Source: Euclidia mi
Taxonomy: Eukaryota > Arthropoda > Insecta > Lepidoptera > Erebidae
DNA: 64,000 nt
Direction: 5' to 3'
NCBI GenBank assembly: GCA_944739405.2
Contig: OX123183.2
Location: forward strand, 92,890,729 to 92,954,728
How positions within the stretch are numbered: the stretch's first letter is position 1; every line of letters starts with the position of its first letter. A program made the position numbers and the translations under genes. Of this stretch, positions 23,781 through 36,928 are shown piece by piece. The notes under the pieces were generated by a model, which saw only the letters and a program-made list of their open reading frames with translations, ran no database searches and had not been told where the DNA came from.

Positions 23781-25869
23781 CTTCTCATTGGAATGGACTT
23801 ATGAATGCCCTGATTATAAATGTTAGGTTTATACAAATGCCTATTTGACTTGTATGGCACGATTATTACATATATAACTTAACATATAACACTTAATCAA
23901 TATGTTCTTTCTTGTGAGATGTATAAATATCTGCTTATTACATGCTCTAACTTCGTAGAAAAGTTATTTATATTATGTAAGCAAATTTCAGCACGGCAAT
24001 ACTCTTACGTCTTCAGAATTGAGGTGTCACCTAATCACTTAATAGAAAAATATTGTTCTGTGGGTGTTCCAGTAAAAATGTATCCACCAGTTCCAATACT
24101 AAATACCTACTTTAAAAGTTTAAATAGAAGCATAAACCGCTAATGAAACACGCGCCAATAGTCTTCGACGTGACATTTTACACGTTCCTCCTAAAAGGTC
24201 GTGGTAGCCATTTTATATTTTGTATGCCTTCCAAAATTGAATATTTATAAGGCATGAGTCAATTATTGTTATTGTATCAGAAAATGCTTCTTTCGTGTTT
24301 GTGTAAGGATAAATAATTATCCTTATTTTCTTAGGGGAAAACTTTGTGAGCGTGTTACTCCTAAGGCGTAATGCTTAAATATTAACAATGGAAATATTAA
24401 ATTTCGCTTCTATGTCGACACGAGGTATTGTTATATCTGTCTATGTAGGTGTGTCTGTGTGCTTGTGTGCGGTTTTGATTACTCATTATTAACTGATGTG
24501 TCTCTGTTAGGAGGTGATATATCATTGGTGACACTTTAATGACTAATTATTGTTATTGTGTATGTATATTCACATTATGTTTGAAATTCAATCAATATTA
24601 TAATGTTACAGTATGCTAGTTTTTGTGTATGCGCGTTGGCCGTAAGTAGTTGTATCCTGCATTATAATAATATGCAATAAAAACTAATCTGTCTCGATCA
24701 AGTATAGCGCTGCAGCCCTTCATCAGAAGTCTAATATATTAAACTTATCATGAATATGTTGTTGTTAAGATTATAGTCTTAATAAGGTTTAATAAAATAA
24801 AATAATTATGTTATAGAATGATTAGCAATTATGCAAATCAAGGAACAACTCGGTAATAATTTAAACAGTGTGACATGATTTGACAACGGCTTAATCAAAA
24901 GCATAAGAAACTATATTTAAAAATACTTATTGAGAAATCTAAGACGTGCCAATGTAGGTAGTCAAGAAGAGCGTAAGTTTAAACTTAGTCAAACTGTTAG
25001 AAGCTGAATGGATATTTTTTACCAGAATTTGCCAACAAACACATAGGATAGCCACGCTCCTTTAAATATGCTCTCTAGCATCGAAAGCGTTCCTATTTAA
25101 ACTGTGTAAACAAGAATTAGCCATCGTATTTTTCTCTCCAGTGTTAGTACCACTTTTCCATTTATTCTTATTCGTGAAAAATTCTCTGACCCCTGCAATG
25201 CGTTAGTCGTTATGGTGTATTGAAAAACAAATAAGTGTGAAATTAAAATAATTAATTTTATTTGTTTCCTCTACACGTATAAATTATTAAAACAATTGTC
25301 TAAAAATCCCAGAGATATACCTACATTATAAATATACTACACATTGTCAGTTTTTGTCGTCTTCCCACGTAAAGTCACGCATTAGCATCATACACTAGTA
25401 TTATATATGTATAAAACGGAACAATATAAACGGGTTATTTATATGACAAGAATAACATAAGATAAGTGCACGTAACGTTCTTTCGTATCTAGCTTAGAAT
25501 GATAATCCTATTTCCTGAAGCAGTGGAGGGTTACGACGGCGCCCGAGGCCACACACTACTGTTGAATTCATCAAGCCACTCGTGCGTTATATATTGTAAT
25601 CTATTGAAATAATGAACTTTACACGACACGTGCAAGCTTCATTTACAATATTGTTAAACATTTTCTCATTGTTTGTTTGGGATTACTTCGCGGTAATTTT
25701 GTAGGTAGGTACTCACAATTACTTACCTGGTAAAAACAGAGAGTATTTAACTATATTCTACAATTTTAAACTGGTGGTAGTCTAAGTCCAGTCCAGCTAG
25801 GCAATGAGTATCTGATCGTCAGGTCCTTGAAGCAAAATCAGCAATTGCTTTAGAGTACTGGTGTGGTCA

Positions 25870-26020
25870 GATCGTCGGTCCATCTTGCGGGAGGCCTACC
25901 TCTGCTGCGTCGCGGGAAGCGGTTGGATGCGGGCGGCTTAAAATCGGTCTGTGTGGAGAACCATGGGGGAGGCCTTTGTCCAGCAGTAGAAGTCTCTAGG
26001 CTGACATGATGATGATGATG
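25870..26020 (+). mobile_element. 151-bp LINE insertion with internal 5' inversion
   Basis: A perfect 13-bp target duplication, ACTGGTGTGGTCA, occurs at 25857-25869 and 26021-26033. The 3' two-thirds read in plus sense (GWMRAA, WRTMGEAFVQQ, stop, then a GATGATGATGATG tail). The first roughly 45 bp read in minus sense as RRSRGRPPARWTDDL, which in an intact element would come immediately before GWMRAA. So the 5' piece is inverted relative to the rest. Confidence 0.88.
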
Positions 26021-29000
26021 ACTGGTGTGGTCACATTTAACTACGTCGGCAAGGCTGTCTAGAACTAGACTATACTTTTTAAGTTTCATAAAAAGGCTCA
26101 TACACAAAACAAAAGCTATGCTTCCATGTTATATTTTCAAAATCTTCACAGCCATGTTATTCAATATCATACAATTAAGACACTAACGACATTGAACATA
26201 GAATTGTATTTCAATTAAGAAGGTAACAATCCAAATATACCTATTCATACGTATAAATTTATAGACAGTGGCTCAAATATGAATCCAGTACCGCAACAAG
26301 CTAAGAAACTCCCTCAGGATCTCGGGATCTAATGTACCAACATTCCCAAAAACATAACAATGTAAGTTAATACAAATAATTTAGAAATGGACTTACCGTT
26401 AAGGTAGCAGGGTCTTGTTTTCGTTGCGTTTTGACGGCAGTTATGTCGTTTTACGCGGGAGTTGTAAAGCAAAGGGGTAAAGTGAGACAATCGTAAAGTT
26501 TAATAATAATTACATTCTCAACTCTCGTCGCAGGTTGTGCGCAATAATTAACCGCTCGGAATTACTTAGCTGAAATAATTTAATGTGACGCACGCCGAAT
26601 TGTTCACGTTTGTGTGCGTGGCCTTTGCACGTTATGAACATACCACAAACATTTTTACTACTTTGAGTTGTCATTTCGACATTTAAAAAAAATATATGTT
26701 TCAGGAAGTTACTTAAAATTTTAAATGTTTACAATCGTGCCTTATTAAAACCACACAACTGTAGTTTCTTATCTTACACCTAAGGAATTAAAGTTTACAA
26801 GACCGTTACCCAAGATTGACTGTTAATATAACTCCCATATAAAGAGATCCGAGTCCAAAATAGTTAATATTTAAAACAGACATAAACCAAAGTTGCCAGT
26901 ATTATTTCCGTGTCCAAGTAATAAGACCCTTAATTATTAGTATCCATGCCCCAATTCAAGTTCAAGTTACATTGGGCGCATGCTGTCTCTAAGGGGTGAA
27001 ACGTGAACACTTGCTCTAGTTGTAATTTACATACGGAATTACAAGCCGGAATAATATGTTTGATAGTCTTGTTTACGACCAAAGTGATATTTGCATCCAT
27101 TAACTTTAACTCACATTTACGCGGTTAGAACAAAAAATATGCACAGAATTTACGTTTTTATTCTGCCACCATAAAAACAACTTGCTCCATTATTTTTCAT
27201 TAAAACATGCTTCTAGAAATTTCTATTCCCATTGCAGATGGGGAATTGAAATAAAATAAGTCATAGCGTACACCTGCCCGCGACTCCGAGGAGCATTAAT
27301 ATTCTTTATATGCAGTTAAATTGAGGTACGCGCCCGAAACATCGGGAAGTTTGCACAAAAATGAAAAATTACCGGTCAGGGAGCAGCGACCGCAAGAACA
27401 CCGCATAAGAAACAACTAATGAAAGCTTAGAGCCATTCGCATAAATCTCCCTTACATTTTTAATACCAATATATCCGACGAGGGGAGCATCCACCGGGGA
27501 AAGAAAATGTGTAGTCGAAAAACAAAACATTCGCGGACCTCCGCGTTTATATCTTATTTAAATACCACCAGATGTTGTCCGCTTATAAATGTGGATATTT
27601 TTTAATCGGTGCCTTACCAGCGACATAATGGTATCAGCCGATCTGCCGTCAGCTGGTATGTAGATGTACACGAGTTTATCGTGTTCGGTGGCTAATTTAA
27701 AAATCCCTCTCGGAAAAGTATTCCCGTCCGCCGGCCCGTCATCTCGCCTCGGCCGGTTGATATCTCTTTTGACCCGTACATTTTTTATTCGCTTCGTTAC
27801 CTAAGCTTTTTCGTATCGTATCGAATCTCGAGGAGTCGTGTAGTCTCATTAAAATAATACAGGGCTACTGGATAATCTTATCCGGTGTGTTTCGATCGCA
27901 GATTGGGTGCGCGTGCGCCGATAACACCACGAGTTATTCAGACAGTGCACGCTCGATACGCTTCTACTTTTTAATCCATTTTGCGACGACATCTTCATTA
28001 TTTGTACCTTTACTATAGTAATAAGGCTATACAAGACTGCCAAGGTTTACGATGCTCGTCAAACCTACGACTCGGTAGCGACATACCAAATGCAAATCCC
28101 TTATAATATATTCATAAAATTATGTGTTACACATGTATGACAAAATCTTCCCGTCAAATAAAGTAGTACTAGACAGTGTGTTTTTTATGAAGGGCACTCG
28201 AGAGCTCGGCTTTTAAAAAGTACCCTTATTTTGTGGTAGATAGGGTGAAATTTTGCATAATAAAGGATCGACTGCAAAAGATTTTATGTTCTAAATTTCA
28301 CACATAATAAAGGGAAGCAATTCTTATGATTATTAGCGTGGAGACTGCGGGAATAATCCTCCGCAGTGACAGCGCCGTGTGACATAAGCCGGAAAAATCT
28401 AATAACAATAAAATAAAATTGCTGCCGGTTTGTAAATTTAAAAAGGCATAGGGAAGAAAATTCGTTTTCCGCGCCATGACAACCATTACCGTTACTTTGA
28501 ATTTACCTTTTAAGAGGATCGTCAATTCAGTTAATGTGTTTATACTTAATTTATAAGTAGGTATACCTAGCTGGTACAGTTCTGAATAAATTTTAATCCG
28601 AACGTAAAAGATCTGCGTAAATCATATCTACGTCTTTGTTACGGCTCTAAAGTGCTTAAATCAACAATATTCCTTAGTAATATTTCCTTATGGCATTACT
28701 ATTAAAATTTCACCTTAAGACGGCAGAGACTTCCGAATCATTCATGGTAAAACGTCTGAAGGCAATTCGCGGGGAGATCTGAATGCATACTTTTGTTTCT
28801 GATTTCAAAGACCCATTTCGGTCGCTTCTACCGACGACGCTTGTTTAAATTATTTTCCCAGTTTTGAGTCGTAAATTTTACGAAGACTTTAATTGTTATT
28901 TTAACTGCAAGCTCGACTTCGTGCTCGCGATGGCGGGGGCCGTGAAAATATGTCTTAATTCGCACACCCTATGACTTATGTTTCATTGAAATTAAACCGT

Positions 29001-32000
29001 CTTGTTCTTTGTAGTTAAGCTATTCTAGACAGGTAATTAATTCTCACTTTTGTATAATATCTTTCAAATTGTACAAATTACGAGATACTACATACTTATA
29101 ATAATAGCTATCTGCAGAACCGCTTCTGATTTGAAAATAATCGTAACCGATCTCCAAGGAGTCGTTTTACCAAATAAGCCGTTGTTCAGTTGATCTCATC
29201 TGTTGAACAACTCTCAAAGGGCTGCAAATTCGAAATTTAAATATTATTGTTGTTTTTGGTGAGTGCATTGAAATTGAAGAGAAATAGAATTTTCTTCCAA
29301 CGACCCTTCCCTATTCGGGAATCACATTTGACTTCCAGTTCATAAAAAATATAACACACCGCTGACTTTCGTTTTCTCAGTTTTGGAATCGTTTATGTAT
29401 CGATTATGATTATCAGCTAATTACTTACCTTGGAAACATTATTAAATTGCGTAATCAAAATTGATCCTTTTGTTTATGGGTCTCGATCCTTTCAATCATC
29501 TATCGACCATTGAGTTTCGGTATCATAATAATTGTCCATAATTATATATTCCCTTGAACGGAGCGCATCGTTTTTATTGTTATTTTATTTATAAAGTAAT
29601 AATTTTTTCGTCGGACGCAACTCGATCAGGTTTTAAATTTGATTGATCCGATATAAAGATCGATTTAATAATCGAGTGTTCCGCTTATGTTTTGGTTTTC
29701 TCTTGTTTTTGTCGATAAACGTTTTCATAGGATCGATTTTGTTGTGCCTTCTTAGTGTCTGTGTTCGTTTGATTTATGGGTCGCTAATTTTAATGTTGTA
29801 ATCGTTTTTATTTCATTCGATTTAAAGTGACTAGTTTTTTTGTTATGTTAAAATATTCAATAATGGAGTGTTATAGAGTCCGTGGTGAGCTAATCATAGT
29901 AATTGATCTTTATGAAGCGTCGCTATCGTTATTGTGAAACAATACCGAGATAGTTGGATGGTGGGTAAGTGCGCAAGGACCACCAGGAGCACCTTTTGTT
30001 AAGGCTGTTCTACTCACAAATCGCGAGATGCTGAGATACGCCGCATACCGACGCGGGCCCTTAATGGCCATCCCTCGACAAAGGTAATTTACGTCTCATG
30101 TGCGAAACCACTCTTAACTAAAAGCCCTTTAAATTACACCATACACCGGGATTGATTCGAAATTAATCTCGCACCCGATGCGCTCTTGAGATTGACGCTT
30201 TTTGTTTATAAAAAAACTATAGATGTTGTGGCGGGGTATTTATGACAAATCGATAAAACAAGTAACGCCTTCTTTTGGAAGTTGTCTGACAGGTTATTAC
30301 TAATCTACGACGCCTAAACTTTAGTAAACAAAAATATATAAAAAAGTTGTTTTTTATATGTTTCTTATATATTGCAATCAGCTCATATGTATTAAATAGT
30401 ATCTAGCTTACAATTTTATTGGAGGCTATATAAATAAACTAGACTCTACCACAAGTTCGCATGATTCGAGTTCTCTGCTTCGATACAACACAATATTAGT
30501 AACAAACGATGAGTAAGGCAATGTTTCAATTTACAAGATCACAGTCTGAGATAGCTATTGTGCGATATTCATACATATATCTCGGGAGCTTATTATAACA
30601 GCGGGCACAAGTTAACTTGTCTCTCGGTTATCGGAGATTTTCGTTGGGCGATAGTCGGACCGAGCGGGCTACCTTGCGCAGTTCCTCTCGTATGCTCGTA
30701 TCACTGTAGATTCGTATCGGTATAGTCACCAGTTCCTTTTGACGTTTTAGACTTACTCGTAATTGGCAATATATTTGTTTTACTGATAATTTTTATATGT
30801 ATATTTATAGGTCACGTAAGAGCAAAGATCGGTAGGTAAATATTATAAAAATCTTTCTTTAGTTATACGTAAGTCTGATGTAATCAATTGTATTATGGTT
30901 ATAGATTGAATATTGAATGCTTCAGATATAAGAAGTCGATTGCATTCTCATTGAAATACACTCTACAGATGATATCAATATACAGTATGTTTCAATTTAG
31001 AAGTAACTAGGCCCTTCGGTATTACATTACAATCGATAAGCTTCTATAAATTGCAACGCAATAAAATAATGGTATCTGCGTAGTCTGTTATTGTGAATAT
31101 ATAGTAGCAATGTCGGTTCGTAATAGACTGTTACCTTACATCGAATCTGCGGGAATAATTAAAACGCTAACGGAATTATTAAGCGAGACTGTTCTCGTTG
31201 TATTGAACAAGATAGTTGCGGGACCGACAACGCCGCACTACTCGACGTATACACTCAATATTTATACAAATGTATCCAACATATCTCTTATTGATTCATG
31301 CTTATAGCTCCACCCACATTACGTAGGTTGGTGCTATTAAATCTCTGTCTACTTCCTAATGAAATACGACTTTGTCTTGTTTCAAACTAGGAATCATATC
31401 TAATTTAAAGTGATTTAGAACACGAGTAGCTTCTAAAGTTCAAAAGTCGTTGTAATGAAAACAATATCTTCATCGTCGTTTATCGCTTTAAGTGGATACA
31501 GGCGAATTTTCAAATTAAATCTTTCAAGTAATGCGATGCAGTAACCGTAGGTGCTAACAACGAGAGTTAATCAGCGCGATCCCCTTACGACCTCCATTAG
31601 ATAGACGCAGCTTAGGTACCTAATTGAATAAGGGACCAAATTAAACTGTGAACGGGCATGACCTCTTTCTATTCAAATTCGACTCCTCAGATGACTTTAC
31701 ATACGTATGGCTGGATATTAGGCGCTTATCGATGGCGAGATTAACCTGATTGAATGCGTAGGGTCCAATATGTTGACTTGCATTAGTTAGTGTACTTTAT
31801 AAACACGGTTCAGTATAACAGGAGATAAGGAAGCTTTATACGAAGGTGTAATTGCTAAACTAGTTGATAATGGGACAATATTCCATTACTATAAATTTCA
31901 TGTTGTCCTTTTGCTCGGCATACGATATGACTATCTCGCATACTTTATGTGACAGTGTCACCTGCGACTAATTAGAGTACCTGTTTCTGTTTTAGAATTT

Positions 32001-32651
32001 ATTATTGGCGGGGATGGATGAAATTATAAATAATGTTGCTCTTGACCATATTGTGTGCATATGTGTTAGTTCTAGCCACATGCGTTTAACGATGTGTCGA
32101 GACGATTAAAACCACTTTGTCTAAATACTCTTCAATTACCGGCTTCAATCATTATAGAATGGCTGTATACCTAATATTAATATGCATCGGCGGAACTACC
32201 GATGCCTGACGAGCAATAATTTCTAATTAATTCGGAGCAATAAATCGATCCATTAGTTGTAGAGCAAAATACACACGAATCGGAAGTTCTTCCCCTAATC
32301 ATTTCCGTTAGGTTAGATGTAATTGAAAGTTATGCAAATCTCTCAATTCGACTCCTTCACAATAGTACCGGGATTCCGAATGAGTTAATCCGTGTTTATG
32401 CTCCTAATCGGCCCCTTGCTGAAGCCTTGTTACCGGTTTAGCTCACTGTTAAATTTATACAATGCCTTTTGTGTACAATGAACCATTTATTTAACTTTAA
32501 ACGTTGTTTATGCAAACATTTTCTTTTATTGGAATATCTCTTATTGAACTTTACGATATTGATTCTGTGAATTCATGTTATTGTTTACCAGATTAAGCCA
32601 TCACGAGTTTTTATCTGAGCTAGATAGCTAACAATAGTGTCTTTTTCTCAG

Positions 32652-32735
32652 CCGAACTGAAAATGGATGTGCTGCGGGAACGAGAAGTTAAAGACAACTT
32701 GGAGAGGCAACTTCTTGACGAACAGAAAATGAGAG
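32652..32735 (+). CDS. dac: dachshund, internal exon (DachBox-C coiled coil, middle)
   Basis: This 84-nt exon has acceptor CTTTTTCTCAG (ending 32651) and donor GTAAGT from 32736, phase 1 on both sides. It reads AELKMDVLREREVKDNLERQ then LLDEQKMR. In DACH family proteins the corresponding stretch (ELKMD.LRERE....LE.QL..EQK) follows the IQGLLKVA segment and forms the core of the DachBox-C coiled coil. The charged, heptad-like pattern fits. It is isolated between introns of 16.5 and 30.9 kb. Skipping it would keep the frame but remove four heptads. Confidence 0.97.
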
Positions 32736-35700
32736 GTAAGTGATATGATAATATAAAGTAGTCTGTAGGTACTTGTAAATCCAGCCTAGTAACAACAATA
32801 AGAAAATTCGTGCCAACATAACTTAGCAAAGCAATGGTCTCGACGGTTTCGTAAAGAACAAATAGGGATTAATTTGAACTCGTTCATAAATCACGTATGG
32901 ACGCTCCGCATGGCCACAATTAACAGGAGATCTTGTTACGAGAGCATTGTCTTCCTCTTCGGCGCGTTATTTATTTGCAACATTAAAACTATTATTTGCT
33001 CACATTACACGCCAGTGCTCTATGTTGCCAATTTTCTTTCCGTGCCAGCGACCCATCGGCGCCTCTTCCATAATTGTTTATGCTACAATGTGATGTAGGT
33101 GTTCGATTAATTCCATTTTTATACTATTTTCACACGTTATAACCTCACACCGTCTCTTATTGTTAATGTTATCTATTTGTTTCTGTACTTTCCCAAGCCC
33201 GGTGCTCGCGTGTTCCAACGTTTTCTTCGATTTATAGGTTCATTGATAGTTTTATGGGTTCCTTTGACGTCTACGTAATCACCATAATTATGCTATTTAT
33301 TAAGACAATTTTGCCTCGCTACATTGAAGGTTTAAATTTGTTTGCGGCATAAACGACCGTACGCTTATTACTGTGGGTCAACGCTTCCATAATTGGAAAA
33401 TGTATAAAACCATAATTCCATACTTGTAATATTTACTGGCTATGCATCTTTGCATATCGCAGACATCTAGATAAACGGCATCATAATTAAATCTACTATT
33501 GAAATACCACGGACTATTGTACAATCAGAGCTCAAACAAACGTAAAGGTTACTCTGAACAAAACACGATACCACCCAACCCTACCAATACAACGTTGTGT
33601 CAGCCAGTAAAAAGAAAACTGACAGAATGGAGGTAACCTTTGTACAAATGTCAAGCGACGTGGCAACGGTGAACTGACGCCTTGAGACAAAGGGTTTAAT
33701 TCTATTGAAGACTAAGCGATGAACCATATTGAGCTCTATAGTTTAAATTATAACGTATTAATTCGCTTTCCGTAAACGATGAGAACAATTTTATATGTCA
33801 CAGACGACATAAAGGTGGCGTAGATATTTTATCAAGGTACACATTACTCCTGTGTAAATGAAATATAAATTTAAATGTTAATAAAGGGACGACAGGTCGC
33901 AGCGAGCTTGGCGCTGCGTATAATGAAAATAATTATTGCTTCTGAAACATGCATTATAATTATATGACCGCTAACTACACACTACAAAATTGTGACTAAC
34001 AATTTGTAATAATGTTCGCGACGCCAGGTGCTTAAACAGTGTAAATTGTAATGTTTGTAGTAGGTAGCCGTGAAATCGCTGCTAATGGCTTTCCTACACT
34101 ATTTGACGATCTTCGATCTAGTTTAAAAGCTTTTTGACAAGTTCTCTAGTCGTGCTAACAACTTTATCGACGGCCCTTCCGTTTAGTAATCCAATGTTAT
34201 TAGGTATCTTATATTAAATGATATTTTATCCATTAACATTAGATAGTCATTAAAGGGATACAACACATGAACTTTTTCGTGAAATTTTTTATTCTAGTCT
34301 AGTTAGATTGTAATTAAACGAATAAACTATAAACTTTTATCCAGAGAAGTATAATAATAGAAATAAATTATAAATATATCATACATAAATTTATAAACAT
34401 TCTCAACTTTATGTGACATATTTTAAGTTTACAATTTGTAAAATACGCGGTGTATACGGACAAGATTTAATATTTCGGTTATCATATTGGTGTAAGTGAG
34501 TAGAACGGGGTAACAAAGAGGGAAATGGAGGCTCCATACATAATTCACACGGTGAATGAACTCGATTGCGACGTGAGCAATACTGTTAATTGCCAAAAAC
34601 CAATCATCAGATAGCGGTATACGCGTCGACGGTGTGAAATACAACTTTAGTTACAAAAGCTCGCGCTACCAATACTGAACTACCAAACCTGAGATGAATA
34701 CTCACTTTACTCACCGATATAACCAACACGTTCTTTGTTGTTGCTACACTTTGAAACTCTTTATGCGGTAAATAATTTAGATCTAAATGTTTTTGTCGAT
34801 GTCTATTAAAATTCACCGCTGATGTAAAACTGCAGCGGATGGTTTGGAAAATCGCCTGAGGATAACAAAAATGAGGGAACGGTGTAAAATTGATCGATAA
34901 TAACAGTGAAATGGCCGATCGTTGATGTATAGATCCGATCTTGAGATACTTATGAGGCTAATTTCTTTAGATGTAATCTTGGGTAGGTACTGACAAATCG
35001 AAAAGGTTTTGTTAAATTCCGATGGCATTTTGACCGATCATCGGTCTAGGATTAAAAGACGGAAGAAAATGGCGGTTTCGTTTTATTAGTTCCAAAAGGG
35101 ATATGTTGTTACGTTTACATATTCAAGGGCTGTTAGAACAAGTCCAGTGTATGCTAGCTACCGCGATCCAATAACAATCAATCAGGGTTGTGGATCGCAG
35201 TCCACCATGAAAATTGGAATGGAGCCGACGAGCCTAATCAACCTTCGCGGACCGCGTCCATTCATAATAGATATTGTATTGAATAGCCCAGTATCGCGTA
35301 GGCATCTAAAGCTTTCGTAATGCACAGCAATTCTATTTAAATGCCGTACTCTTTGCTAATCTACATAATTAATTTACTATTGAAAATTAGTTTTCACATG
35401 AATCGCTTGAAGCGTGCAGGTGTGTTCCTGCAGATTTATTACGAGCCGTAAATTCTTTTAGATTCATAATTTTACGGTTTTACTCCTTCTCTTTTCGTCT
35501 ATATTTAAACTATACTTGCAGAGCGTTCTTGGTTGAGTTCATTTATTTTTATTCTAAATTGAGGTTCAAAACAAATTAGTGGTATAAGTAGTGTATAATA
35601 GTTTGTTGAATATCTCACTCAGTCATTTTGATATATTCTCGTATAATTGAGTCGGACTGTGAACCCTTGGTAAGGGACACCCTCGTACTCCTTCATTACC

Positions 35701-36710
35701 GAGGATGTTATGAGACTTTACAGGGAAATCGGCAAGACTCCCATAGTTCTCGCCCTATGATTTCGAGACGTTCCGGTCATGGCTTAACCTTTTGGAAACA
35801 GGCACGCATTTAGTACTTTTTAATGTTATTTTATTGTGCATTTAGATGTAAATTAATACTTACTATTGACATTTTGCTACCAATAATATCTCAATAAAAA
35901 AATTGAACAGTAATAATCATTTTCTTATTTTTAAGATTTGTAAATGTTTATATTGATGTACCTCACCATAATTTTAAATTTTATTTAAGTAACGTTGCCT
36001 TTGTATTGCAAATTCTTCGTCTACAATATTGTTTAGATTATTACTAACGATTACTTTTGAAACATAGAAACGGGGCAGTATTTAGCTCACAACCATTTGG
36101 TTCTTTACATATTAATAGGACAAGATCATACCCAAAGCCGGGCCTGTGCTCCCCTATGCATTTGATACGGAAGAAACAGAGTTGGTATAATTCTCATTGT
36201 GCTCGAGATTGCGTAATTAAATAACATATAGGCCTCAACGTTACGGGCGTCTTGAAAGGGTTCGCAATGGAAATGTTACGCCAATTATGTGTACATTATG
36301 TTCGGAATGGAGGGTTATCGATGCCTCGTACAGATCTACCTCGAATATGTGGAATTTGATATTATATCGTCAAGAAACGCTTCCGTTTAGAACAGTTTCT
36401 GTGAGTAGATAGATGTACACATACACGGCATGTTTAAAATTGTTATAAAATGAAAGAAATACGAATGTTTTACGTCTACGCCTTCATTGAAACAACATGG
36501 TAGTGCCTTTAATTGCTAGTGGCACGTTGGCGACTTTATAGGTACTTTTTGGGTCCCAAAAAGGAGGTATGAGATCATAGGTGTCTCATACACCATTTTC
36601 TGCATCGCCAGCTACATAGTTCTCGTTAATCATAAGTCGCTTCTTTGTAGATGACATTAAGTACTGAAATATTGTTTTGGTTTTAAGTCAATTATATTAC
36701 ACTTATTTGT

Positions 36711-36928
36711 TTTTTTTTTTCTTTTTAAAAAGACGGCTCCCGCACTAGGAAGAAATTCCTGTGTCGCGGGGGACTTAACAAACACACAACTAACTGACAC
36801 ATAGAACACCACACCACACACATTTGTAGATCACACAAAGTGTTGTCTCGAGTGGGAATTGAACCCACGACACGCGGCGCAGTACCAAGCCGCGAGGCGA
36901 CCGCTTAAACCACTACGCCAACCCTGCA
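36711..36928 (-). mobile_element. tRNA-derived SINE, second family
   Basis: On the minus strand it starts GCAGGGTTGGCGTAGTGG (A box), has B box GGTTCAATTCC (complement at 36855-36865), and ends in an A tract that shows as T(11-12) at 36711 on the plus strand. It differs in body and tail from the family at 1174, 41113 and 46880. A clear target duplication is not visible. Confidence 0.82.

Larger units (their letters stand above)
16155..32651 (+). other. dac: dac intron, 16.5 kb, phase 1
   Basis: The intron runs from GTAAGT (16155) to CTTTTTCTCAG (ending 32651). Supported contents are a SINE at 21190-21576, a hairpin at 22684-22746, an RTE LINE fragment at 23162-23780 and a small inverted LINE insertion at 25870-26020. 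A GC-rich, CpG-rich block lies at about 22013-22510. The remainder (16155-21170, 26034-32640) is AT-rich unique-looking DNA with no gene I can support. Long dac introns are known to house tissue-specific enhancers in Drosophila. By inference some of this may be regulatory. Confidence 0.92.

Noticed and set aside
23328..23804. 158-codon plus-strand open frame
   Set aside because: It is antisense to the RTE reverse-transcriptase fragment, whose protein is clear on the minus strand.
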